This document shows, piece by piece, positions 13,741 to 24,297 of a stretch of DNA of 64,000 nt (position 1 is its first letter; every line of letters begins with the position of its first letter). A model generated the notes under the pieces. The model saw only the letters and a list, made by a program, of their open reading frames with translations. It did not search any database and had not been told where the DNA came from. The position numbers and the translations under genes are program-made. The stretch is taken from NCBI GenBank assembly GCA_020055645.1, contig CM034546.1, positions 44,268,001 through 44,332,000 on the forward strand, read 5' to 3'. Origin of the DNA: Tomocerus qinae (Eukaryota > Arthropoda > Collembola > Entomobryomorpha > Tomoceridae).

Positions 13741-14569
13741 TTAGATGTTGAAGCATGTAAACAAATAGCCCTTATTAGTGCAGCATTCTGTGAAAGGGCC
13801 AGAGTCTTCCGTTTCGGCGACTGTGTTGCTGTACCATTTGTAGGAGTACAAACCCAAATCTCCTATGCAATCGGAACTAGCTCTGTTGGACGGTATATTG
13901 CTTATGCCTCCTAAAATATTGGTCAAACATTTGCAGACTTGTTTGGCTTCAGTAGCGCTAAACATAGCTAGAATGACAACGGCAAGGAAGAGAAAAGGTC
14001 CTTTGGAAGCCATCTCTACCGACTATAATGTATTTCTTAGAAATCTGAAAAGCACAAATAAATAAAAATTAACATAATAGTAGATATGCGGTAAGCTCAC
14101 TATACAACTAATGAATACTACATCAGTGTTACTAGGCCTGATGACGGTAATGATAGGCTCACTGACGTTTAGTTTGAGGTTCGAAGATTGATCACACCAG
14201 GGAACAAAAAACCACATTTTTTGCCTTTTTTATGAGAAAGTTGGGAGTAAGTTTTAAAAAAAGCAGTTCTTGTGTACATGTGTATAACACAAGATTATAT
14301 AGATGTCTTTATTTTACGGGTGTAATTTTTATGGAAATTATATTTTCCAAGTCTTTCAAGCGGTCTTTTTATAGAGACAATAATAATATGATATAAATAA
14401 TATTTTAAATAATATTTGAGTATTAAATAGTTATTTTCGCATCTATAATTTTACAACAAATTTTTAATTAAATGTGTAAATGACTGTTTTAAAATGTTTG
14501 CTATCAAAAAGTATATAAAAACTTACTACTTAATTCGGTGATTCAATGCCGAGCGAAAAGTAATGAGTG
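13741..14569 (-). CDS. Secreted six-cysteine peptide, array copy 5
   Basis: Coding 14013-13741, protein identical to copy 1. TATA box 14592-14601, splice sites preserved. This copy is complete although its unit is truncated further right. Confidence 0.75.
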
Positions 14570-15255
14570 GTGATACAATGAAAGTTGTGCCCTATTTTAT
14601 ACTTGAATCTGAAACGTGAAATGAATACTCATGAATTGGAAGTTAAAATGTAATGCTGAGAAAAGGTATTAATATTCTGTTAGTTGATCTTTTTATGACT
14701 ACCTATTTGATGGGTAATTTAGGACAATGTCAAGGTCAGGTTTTAATGAGTAGGGCGCAATAATATTATTGTATTCGATGATGGATGGAATTAACCATAA
14801 GATGTACTTATTATGCATTTTTGACATGACCTCAATACATATTTCTTTATGCCACCAAATCTGAGGACAAAGTAAGCTGACGAGAAACTTACATAATTAA
14901 GGGTTTTCCAATTTTAAATTTTAATAGTCTAAATAGTTGTTTACTGTTAATTACGTTTTTGACCTTAAAACGAAAGACTATCTCTTATTGTCCCCAAATC
15001 TCTAAATTTATTCCAATCTTTTGGAAAATTAATAACCAATTTTCAGTATGTAAATAATATCTACAACACAAAGTATTCCTAAAATCAATTGAAAAGGTCA
15101 GTTTTGATGATGATCTTAAATCATTTGAGAATGTGATTAATGGGGCTGATTTGGTACATATTGTAATTACTGTATCTATTAGTTCATATCAGAGTACAGA
15201 AATACAAATTGGTGTGAAAGCGATTATTAAGTAAGGTATTTTTGATTTTAGCAAA

Positions 15256-15396
15256 CCATTCTCACCGGAAAATCTATAATATTATTAATTTTGCATCTCT
15301 AGAGCTCTAAAGCTTTTTTGCATCTCTAGTCTAAACTTTATTACAGCAACAAAAGCATGTTGAAATCGACAGATATAATTCAGAAATTTAGTTATA
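15256..15396 (-). pseudogene. Truncated peptide-gene remnant at the array end
   Basis: Matches the remnant of the other units up to about 15396, where similarity to the unit stops. It has gained about 27 bases at 15300 as an imperfect duplication of a 14-base stretch (ending CATCTCTAG) around an 11-base filler. Confidence 0.6.
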
Positions 15397-17160
15397 CTAG
15401 TAATAGGCCCGTTTTCCGAACGGGAAGTGGGTGATTCCTTAATGGGGACGGTTGATCATGAGTTTGCATTATGCGTTAAAAAAGGATGCAAATTAACAGG
15501 TTAAAATGTTTAAGAAATTGCTTTTTTACATTGCTATAACATCCATACAGAAAGAAAATAAATACAACACTTATCGAATCATCGTAATAATATAGTGTAC
15601 CGAATTCATCATCATTTAACCAAACAGCGAAATTAAAGTAAATGATTTAAAACCTTTTATCAGCCCCTGATTTTCATTATATTAATAATATTATATGAAC
15701 ATATTACATTATTATAATTCACCCCGTCATTTTATATCACCTGTCAATTTATATTACCTCATAATTGTAAATAGACGTCATTTTGAATAACCCCGTAATT
15801 TTAAATAGCCACTTAATTTTAAATAACCCCCTAATTTTAAATATAACCCATGATTTTAAATATAACCCCTAGTTTTAAATATAACCCCTAATTTTAAATA
15901 ACCCCCTAATTTTAAATAATTCCGTAGTTTTAAATAACCCCGTAATTTTAATTACCCTTTATATGTTAATTTATATTTTAACCCCTTTGCTTTAATCCTC
16001 TCAATTTTTAATCTATCATTTTGTTTCAAATAAGCTACTTCTACTTTAATCAGCCCTTTCATGTTAATTAACTCCACTATTTTGATCGTCCCCGTTATTT
16101 AGTTTTAGTCTACCCCCTTACCTTAATTAGCCTATATATACATATTGAAATTAATATATATATTGACCCAAATACTTTTTCTTATTTAACTCATGAATGA
16201 CTTGACAGACATTCAAAGATGAAAGCTGCATAGTACCAAAAAGTCCAGTTTCACACCATGTTTATTGAAACCAATGTTCAATTCTCGAAACCCCAAACGT
16301 AGGACTATTGTCTGGGTCTGGGATACCTTTGCGAGTAATTATGCACTCTGTTCTTAGATTCCGTATACATGTAAAATTTTGAAATAATTTTCAAAATTAT
16401 TAAAAACAAAAAATTGAAAAACGAATCCCGACAGGCTCTAAGTTTGGAACATTAGCAGCTCCTCAAAACGTTTCATACTAATCGGTGGAAAACTGTGGGA
16501 AGAGATAGTGAATATACAAACTTACATTATCAAATTTAGTCGAGACCATTGCAATCCTATGCCAAGTCAACTCAGCCTATTCAATCCACAACCAAATGAT
16601 ACTGACTAAATAAACGTTGCCTTGCTATTAACCTGTATATATGTGGTAGTATAACTGTACCCCATGTGCAAGGGCGCCATTGTACTAGTATAACTGTGCG
16701 TAGGGAGTTAAACTAGGATAACCGACCCTCGGGGTTTCAGTACAACTGTTCCACGCTTAAATGCATTGCAAAGGCTGAGTTAATTAGACAATTATGCTAC
16801 TTTATAATGATATGATTATACTTTATTTATGCTCAAAATCTTATTAGTTTGATTTACTCAGTCAAATAGTGATAATTGCAAAAACCAAATGATTAACATA
16901 ATATCGTAGATACGTAAATATGTAGATATGTAGATTGCAAAGCCTGAGTTAATAGGACATATTGTGGGTCCTTCATCAAAAGGATCCGGTAGTACTTTGG
17001 GCAGTTGCAAGTTGCAACCATGATGACAAAAAGACCAAGAAATAAAAAATCACGATTTTACAAAGTACTGAAGGTACTACAAGAAGGCCCTTAGTTTTGA
17101 ACGGTGCTATCATCTCAGAAAAGCTACAAGTGCTGTGGTCAATAAATGACACGACGACAC
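15397..17160. other. Non-coding stretch after the array
   Basis: No gene seen. It holds the minisatellite at 15721-16130 and a short palindrome around 15409-15423 (CCCGTT...AACGGG). Near 16640-16750 are repeats of the type GTATAACTGT. No long open frame with coding character was found. Confidence 0.6.
15721..16130. repeat. AT-rich minisatellite, 17-19 bp unit
   Basis: Imperfect head-to-tail units of the form ACCCCYTAATTTTAAAT, clearest at 15770-15960 and decaying toward 16130. Confidence 0.85.
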
Positions 17161-17496
17161 GACGTTAGCACATAACTATAACAACAATCACTTCGTGAAA
17201 ACACGTAAGATTGGTAAACCGTACATTTTCACTGTGCTCGGCTGTTAAAATATTTCTTGCCACAAAAGGCTTATGTCGTTGGCTAACTAAATATATTTTA
17301 GGAACTTCGGGGCGCTACTTGGCACGAGGCCACTCTTTCTGCAGCCTCGTGCCTTTATATAAATCACATCCCTCTGTTGAATAAATAATACTTATCATAA
17401 TGAAAAAAAATAATGTGAAAATATCATAGGTAGTACACAATACGTGGAAAGCTAAGTCTATTCCAACGTATAAGACGTATTGTCCTGTTAAATATG
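17160..17496. repeat. Dispersed repeat copy A, left part
   Basis: Matches 26165-26510, 26965-27280 and 31140-31310 (landmarks: GTTAGCAC, CTCGGCTGTTAAAATATTTC, TTTATATAAAT, a GACGTAT block). The copy is interrupted at 17496 by the MULE and resumes at 19905. Confidence 0.8.
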
Positions 17497-17529
17497 GTAT
17501 TGGGAATTTTTACATCTAAAGTTTTACAT

Positions 17530-17660
17530 CCTGGGGTAGTGAAGTTTTACAACCAGCCACTGCAGTTTTACAACCATGCACTGCAGTTTTACAACCAGCT
17601 ACTGAAGTTTTACAACCAGCCACTGCAGTTTTACAACCAGCCACTGCAGTTTTACAACCT
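17530..17660. repeat. Subterminal 21-bp tandem repeats, left MULE end
   Basis: About six units alternating GAAG/GCAG before TTTTACAACCA. The inverted counterpart lies at 19755-19862. The apparent open frame here is a by-product of the repeat. Confidence 0.85.
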
Positions 17661-17859
17661 TACAAATGTAATGAACTCAAAGTTTGGTAAAACCGAAATA
17701 AATGCTTAATAATTATATTAAGACAAAGTGATAAGGTTATATTGCTGAACGGTTGTTTGATGCATTTAAAGTAAAGAAAACAGTCAATGAAAAATGAAAA
17801 CATGGTCAATGTCAAATAAGGTTAAGTAATATGTAAACGTTAATTCAGTCTTATAACTT

Positions 17860-18460
17860 ACGACGTTTTATGTTTTCTTTCTCTGATATGTAGCCTGATT
17901 CTTTAGCAGGGGACATTTCATTAGTTGTAGAATTTGCTGCTGGGAATTTCTTTTTTCTTTGTTTTTGTGGTGATTTTTCAGCAAATGAGCAATTTAACGG
18001 CAGTAAATTACGATGTCCACTGTATTGTATATTGCCATGGTCTTTTTCAACCTATCATCTATGTCTACGTCTATTTTCCTTGTGTCTACGTATACTAGTG
18101 CAGACGCTTTCCATTGATGAGAGTCATTCAGTATTAAATTTTGACGCCAGTACGTTGCTTCATTTCTCAAGTGGCCCATAAACTTCCAAAATGTGGGATG
18201 ATAACAACGAAATCTTGCCTTCAAAGAGTTGTGATAGCCTTCTAAACTGTTAGTTGGTCTCGCGATGTTTTCATCCACTCGACTATTAACATTCCACATT
18301 GATATTGGGAAAATTGAAGGTCTGTCTCACGTTCCTATCCCAGTTTGTTCGACATATTGGACGAAAGGTTTTAGTGAATCATGTAACTTTAATCTCAAGT
18401 CAGCAAATCTTGCCTGTACATCAAATATGGTGGAACAAACGATAGGGCCAAAAGGGATCT
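17860..18460 (-). pseudogene. MULE transposase C-terminal remnant
   Basis: On the minus strand an open stretch at 18299-17994 reads ARPTNSLEGYHNSLKARF, then HPTFWKFMGHLRNE, the form seen in the C-terminal half of arthropod MULE transposases (RTNNxVEGWH...HPxIWKF). Upstream the same frame continues through FADLRLKLHDSLKPFVQYVE and, after one TGA near 18331, into FPISMWNVNSRVDE. The frame seems to shift after about 18010 into a Lys-rich tail ending near 17860. The N-terminal half and DDE core are absent, so the copy is not autonomous. Confidence 0.7.
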
Positions 18461-18759
18461 GACTTGAAAACTGATGTATGAGGTAGGATCATTGTAACTG
18501 ATTTTACAAAACTAGCCATGCTGCTTTTACAAAACTGCTACCGCTTGCGACAAATGTCTAATCTGTACTGCACTTCAGTTCCGATTTCTCTTCTACAAGT
18601 TTACTTTCATTGTATGTAAATACAATCATAATCTCTACCTACCTTTTACATTTGAATGGAGCATTTATCATAATGCACCATTCCTTCGGTTATTAACCAA
18701 ACTTAGTCTGAATATAACTATTAAGCATTTATTTAGGTTTTACCAAACTTGAGTTCATT

Positions 18760-19752
18760 CACAGTGTGGTATATCCTTTCGATCGGGGCCCACTCTATGA
18801 AAATGGTGAAAACCATTAAAAACTGTGGTAGGGGATGTGAAAATGTGTTAGCATACGATTTTGAGCCAATATAAAAAATGGGGGGCGAGCTACCCCCCTT
18901 TGGGGCTATCTCAGCCCCCTGTGGTAGGAATTGTTTGAAACTTAAAAGAAACCTTTCTCACATTTGTTAAAACTTATCTGCAAAGTTTCATGAAAATATT
19001 CCCTTTACTTTTTGAAATATTTAACTTCAAAGACAATTTTTTGTCATTTTGGGACCCTTTTTGGACGCATATAACTCGAAAGTTGGTATAGTTTTTGCAG
19101 ACTTTTTAATTTTTAGCATGCACTCCACATGTCGGTGCATCACTCTGATAAGAAATCTCGGTGGGAACAAGCCGATTTTTTGAGATATAAGGCTCCAAAG
19201 TTGAGATAGTATTGGGTATCATTTTTCCGGCGAAACTGTACAGCGGAACCGAAGTACATATGCACTGGAGAACGGTTTCGCCTGAAAAAAGATACCCAAT
19301 ACTCTCTTAGCTGTTGAGCCTTATATCTTAAGAAATCAGCTTGTTCCCACCGAGATTTCTTATCAGAGTGATGCACCGACATGTGGAGTGCATGCTAAAA
19401 ATTAAAAAGTCTGCAAAAACTATACCAACTTTCGAGTTATATGCGTCCAAAAAGGGTCCCAAAATGACAAAAAATTGTCTTTGAAGTTAAATATTTCAAA
19501 AAGTAAAGGGAATATTTTCATGAAACTTTGCAGATAAGTTTTAACAAATGTGAGAAAGGTTTCTTTTAAGTTTCAAACAATTCCTACCACAGGGGGCTGA
19601 GATAGCCCCAAAGGGGTGTAGCTCGCCCCCCATTTTTTATATTGGCTCAAAATCGTATGCTAACACATTTTCACATCCCCTACCACAGTTTTTAATGGTT
19701 TTCACCATTTTCATAGAGTGGGCCCCGATCGAAAGGATATACCACACTGTGG
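18760..19752. mobile_element. Foldback element nested in the MULE right TIR
   Basis: Nearly perfect inverted repeat: arms of about 475 bases (18760-19234 and 19272-19752) around a loop of about 40 bases. Ends read CACAGTGTGG...CCACACTGTGG. Removing it makes the right MULE TIR (19904 to 19753, then 18759 to 18710) continuous with the left one. CATT on both sides may be a 4-bp target duplication. The open frame at 19382-19140 lies across the palindrome and is not a gene. Confidence 0.85.
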
Positions 19753-19904
19753 CATTTGTAAGGTTGTAAAACTGCCGTTTGTGGTTGTAAAACTGCAGTG
19801 GCTAGTTGTAAAACTTCATTAGCTGGTTGTAAAACTGCAGTGGCTGGTTGTAAAACTTCACTACCCCAGGATGTATAACTTTAGATGGGAAAATTCCTGG
19901 ATCC

Positions 19905-20415
19905 GTTAAATATGTTTAATGTCAAGCAAGTATAGCTATAGTAAGCGTATAAATATTGGTCTTAGCTAGTCTATAAACTACTTACTGCTTCTTTTAAATC
20001 CCTTAAAGCTGATTGAAGCGATTTAACTTCTTTTCCTTGAATTGTTGAGACGAGAACAGTAATGTAACAACGTGAACGTTATTACTACAGCGTTTGTCAT
20101 AGGTTCGTAGTGCATGGTCAAACATGTGTTTGTGTTTCAGGTGTTTGATTGTTCTATAGGGAATTCCAGAGAGTCATTTCGCATCACTCGACTCTTTTAA
20201 ATGTTGGATTTTAAATATAGCGATAAGCTTATTTATCGTACGCGTGCCTGCTAGCGTGCAATTTTTCATCTGCCATGATTATATTAAGATGTAACTTTCC
20301 GTCTGCCATGAATACAGTCATCATGAGAGAAAATAGAATGACAGTGAAAAAATGAGGAAACGGATTTCTATAATGTGACAGTATTTTGTTGTAACGTAGT
20401 ACGTAGTACAAAGAA
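19905..20415. repeat. Dispersed repeat copy A, right part
   Basis: Continuation of the repeat beyond the MULE, with the landmarks GTCAAGCAAGTATAG, CTTACTG and the CATCTGCCATGA blocks at 20268-20312. Further similarity to copy C (27700-28310) resumes at about 21060-21700 after a stretch of about 640 bases that copy C lacks. Confidence 0.75.
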
Positions 20416-23400
20416 ATTTAGAACTGTGGCTGAAGACATCATGACAAATACGAAGGTCCTTGTATTCCTTGATATTTTGTACTATAAAGACTTTTGTTTG
20501 ATAGATAATTAAAATTTAAACAATTCAACAAGGAATTCTTGGAAGTAATTATCGCTACCGAGAACAAACAAACACTCCTCGAATATCTGGTATTGTAATA
20601 TCGATGGACCCCTAAAAATAAATGCAGTGGTCCGAAATAGATAGAGTTCGAAGGCCTTTGTCAATAAGTAGGGTAAACTCTAAACTTATCAGTATTGCCT
20701 TCCGAATCAATAAACAATTGCTTATGATCCAACTAATGGCATTCGAGTTTATTCGTACAACATCCAATCATCCAAATGGGGAAAGCTAGATATAAAACAG
20801 TCACTTGCAACCAGTAGTCTGTAATAAGCATCTGGTAATGCATTAATTTTTCTATTTTTCAACTTGCCTCTTACAAGGGAACAAAAAAGCAAAATGCTAC
20901 TTTAAATTAAAGCAGTCGTTTTTGTTCTTTTAATCGGAAAGTAAATAGAGAAAATTGTTATGAAAAAGAAAAAGGCAATTTTTCATAGAGAAGTTCATAT
21001 TTCTTCTATATAGCATGACATTTGACATTAACATTTTGGATTTCTATTATAAAATTCTATCAGAAAATGCGGTTTATATAATTTCATAGCCAAGTATATG
21101 TAATTGTGAGTACCCCCTACTATAAACCATTTATAATGACTTGAAAATTATTGCCATAACAATTTGAGATGTTGAAAACTATATGCCTAAGGCCGATTTG
21201 TTAATTTCCTCCAGTATCTATTTACAAACTGGGGTTAATTGCCTTGCCTAAATTTAGATTTTAATTCTGAACTGCCAAAGATGTTATTCAACTTCCAACA
21301 TGAAATTAAAAAAGAGAAGACGGGTAAATTGTAATTAATGTAATGTGATTCATTACACATACGTGTTAAGTGTTAGTACAATTAACATTTATCTTTATCA
21401 TATTTATCTCATTTCTGTCAGTTTTAAGTTTTAATAAGTAGTTTGTAGAGTATGTAGTTATTTTAACTGTCATAAATAAATGGCAGTAGGCAGTAATGCG
21501 GAATTACTAATGCGTCTCCTGGAGAGTTAAAGCTCAACTCAGACTGAACTTGAGACAAACTTTAGTATTTGAATCCATAGCTATGTCTGAGTGACAAGAC
21601 AGTGAGAAGCAGCACTTCACTATTAGGCTTTGCGCCTTGAGCTTCAGTCAAGTGAAGAGTCGTGACTGAATCTTGATGTGAGTTACTAGTTACTACTCAC
21701 ATCTTATTGCACAACTTCTTCCTTAGATTAAGTATACCGTGTCTTGAGTCTTGTATCACATGTTAGGATTATTCAAAACAATTTATCTGATTGTATATAT
21801 AGTTTTACTCCTTCTCTCTATTTGAGAATCCCTGTTCATGATAACTTTCAAGCGGTTTGAGCAGCTCAAACAGTTGAAAATTTAAACAGTCTCGCTCAAA
21901 TTGAACTAGACTGTTCAAATTTTTAGGGCACAATCTACATGTAAATATGGAGGCCAAGTTCGTGAGTGGGCAGTACCCCTGACCCCCTGAGTGGAGGAAG
22001 AATTCCAAAATTAAAAATAACTTAAAATCGTCGCAACTATTTGTTTTTATTCATCCTACAACATCGTGTAAATTAAGCTTGTTTTCAATATAAAAGTCGT
22101 TATTGAAATTCCAGATCGCACTAATAAATGTATTATATGTCTTGTTTCAAAACAGCTTTATAAATTGTAATCGTGTTGGTACGCAGGTACAGGGAATACA
22201 TGTAACTCTTATGCTGTTGATAATCATCGGTCTGTCGATGAATTTCGGGACATGTACAATCGCTAAAAGTTTATATTTTAACGTCATTCTATAGCACATA
22301 ATACTAGGTTTTCAGCTAGTACTCATATAAATCTATAACATGAAATTCCAGGTTTCATATACACACTTCAACCATATTATGGAAAACTTAGTTTGCTTTG
22401 CGGAGCTCTAGGTGTGCAATAAACGCCTGAAAGATGGAGCATAATGCAAATTCTGATAATACATACCAGATTAGTACTTAGATTCCGTTCTAATACGTTC
22501 TATACTTTGCTGGTTGCAGCAAATGAATTCTTTCATTCAATATCCAAATAATAATATGAAATAAATCAATAATGTCAGTTAATTGTGCATTAAGCTTTTA
22601 CTTACCAGCAAGCAGAAACATAAGCCAAGTTATTAATAATGGATATTATAGTATCAACTGTTAGTGTTAAAACCAAGTAGAAAGGAGAAAGTTCTGCTTG
22701 TACCTGATGGGTAATGTACTGTAATGCATTGAAATAAATAGTGGTCAGTAATCAGTAATACATACATTTATATTATTATACTCAGTTGTCAAATAGGAGG
22801 ATGTTCTAGGGATGGTTTTAGCTCAAATGCCAGTGCTAGGTACGGTTTATTCGGGATGCAACAATGCCCGGATCCGGAATGCCAATGAAATGCCCAGTGA
22901 ACCACCAACAAATCTTCTCTAGACTCCGATTTATTTAAGTTCTTGTCCCAATACGAAAGCCAGACTCTGTCCAAGCCCGAAGGCCCAAACCCAATAGTGC
23001 AAGTCAGGCTGCCCACACCGCACCAGACTAAAATCCCAAGCCAGACTGAATCTTTCTGGCGCACTACCACTAACTACTACTGCTGCCGCATGTCCTTCTC
23101 GAAGCATCGAGAGTTCGCGATTCAAACTCGAACTCTCATTGGCTCGATAAGTCCAGGCACGGCAGTGTAACAATTTAAATATACTACTATTAACTTATAG
23201 GTACTATAATACTACTACAATGTCACACAGTTTTCAATGACCAGCCGGCTGGTCGGCTAAAATGGTTGGCTAAATGGTGTATGGTAAGTATGGTTGAAAT
23301 TCTTTGTTACACAGTGGCCAAAATGGCTAAAGTGGCCAAAAAAAGCAAAATGGGGCTACGTGAACTGAATTATCCTTGGTTTTCTAGGAAATTTAAAAAA

Positions 23401-24297
23401 TCATGATTTTTGGCCATTTTAACCGGCTGGCCAAAGTTGTTTTCAGCCGACTGAAATGGAACACTGATTATACTACCATTAAGTCCAAATGGACAAGAAA
23501 TGTTATATAAATGGACCATTCTGTTGGATCGGATATCAAAGGGTGTCCAAAATAATAACTTTTACCGATAATACTAATATTTATTTCTGTCTCAAACTGA
23601 GATTGCTTTAAGGCACAGTAAAATAATTCAACAATAGCAAGTGCTTTTAACAGGCGGTTCTTGCAGAAGCCAGATTTATTAACTTGTACCTATGTGTTGT
23701 TATGTAATACATGTTTACAAATGTCAATTAGTGTGATTAACGATAGATACCTTATAATCGGGTTAATAAAATCACACTAACTAGGTTAATAAATTATTAT
23801 TAATTAGCAATTCTTGACATATTGGATTGAAGATTCCGCAAAATTGTTATTTAATGTTGTCATGAAATGATGTCTAATTACCTTTTATAAAACTCTTTTG
23901 ACGTATATGTCTTTGCCCCAAAGATTGAGAACGTTTTATACTTACACAATATTATAAAGGCTATAAATGTACATGTACACACAAAAAATTCTATAAGGTG
24001 ACCTTAATTATTATTACTACATTAGCCGTTGAGGATTATAATAATATGCATTCATTTCTTCAATTATTAAGCCATGACTAATTAAATTAAATATACAATA
24101 TAGGTTTTTTTAAATAGCGACTTTTATAAAGCAGCAGGTAATTAAAGAGGGCCTATTCAATTTACAATAATAGTTGCCTGTCCTTAGAAAGCGCAAATTT
24201 TGTCAAGGAATTGTTTTAAGCTTAATATTTACATATTTACATAAGTACAAAAATTGAAGATGTCGAAGCTATCTTACATAAGCAATTTAACATATTG
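20416..24297. other. Non-coding stretch before the first receptor
   Basis: No gene seen. 21060-21700 belongs to the dispersed repeat (compare 27700-28310). 21800-21960 is a member of the 'AACTTTC...TTCAAATTTTCAGGG' repeat also found at 58975-59090. 22790-23170 is a GC-richer block with open frames on both strands but no family resemblance. 23228-23466 is a possible hAT-type MITE. Confidence 0.55.
23228..23466. mobile_element. Possible hAT-type MITE
   Basis: Ends are inverted and hAT-like: CAGTTTTCAATGACCAGCCG on the left, and CAGTGTTCCATTTCAGTCGG reading in from the right. Inside are repeated GGCCAAAATGG blocks in both orientations. No 8-bp target duplication was found, so this is tentative. 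Confidence 0.4.

Larger units (their letters stand above)
1..15396. repeat. Tandem array of a 3.29-kb unit (4.7 copies)
   Basis: The unit starts at 1, 3290, 6578, 9866 and 13155, giving periods of 3289, 3288, 3288 and 3289. The fifth copy is cut off at about 15396. The differences I noticed between copies are almost all homopolymer length changes, plus single-base changes such as A/G near 12396, so the array is either recently amplified or actively homogenised. Each unit holds a secreted-peptide gene with promoter, a decayed second copy of that gene and a TIR element. Position 1 coincides with my chosen unit start, so the array probably continues to the left. An assembly collapse or expansion cannot be excluded. 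Confidence 0.97.
17487..19914. mobile_element. Mutator-like (MULE) transposon with 10-bp target duplication
   Basis: The element proper is 17497-19904. GTTAAATATG flanks it on both sides (17487-17496 and 19905-19914). Sister repeats at about 26500, 27270 and 31300 show the site uninterrupted, so this is a true insertion. The terminal inverted repeats (about 215 bases) contain subterminal 21-bp tandem units (TTTTACAACCAGCCACTGCAG) at 17537-17657, mirrored at 19755-19862. A 9-11 bp duplication and long TIRs are typical of MULEs, and the internal transposase remnant agrees. The right TIR is itself split by a foldback element (18760-19752). Confidence 0.85.

Noticed and set aside
17530..17660. 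Regular 21-bp repeats considered as a CRISPR array
   Set aside because: Units are contiguous without spacers, and an inverted copy sits at the other transposon end.
17494..17709. 71-codon frame with repeated FYNQPLQ
   Set aside because: Direct translation of the 21-bp subterminal repeats of the MULE.
19140..19382. 80-codon minus-strand frame
   Set aside because: Spans the loop of a palindrome; open only by chance in the foldback element.
22789..23173. Overlapping open frames on both strands
   Set aside because: Explained by higher GC lowering the stop frequency; no family, start or splice support.
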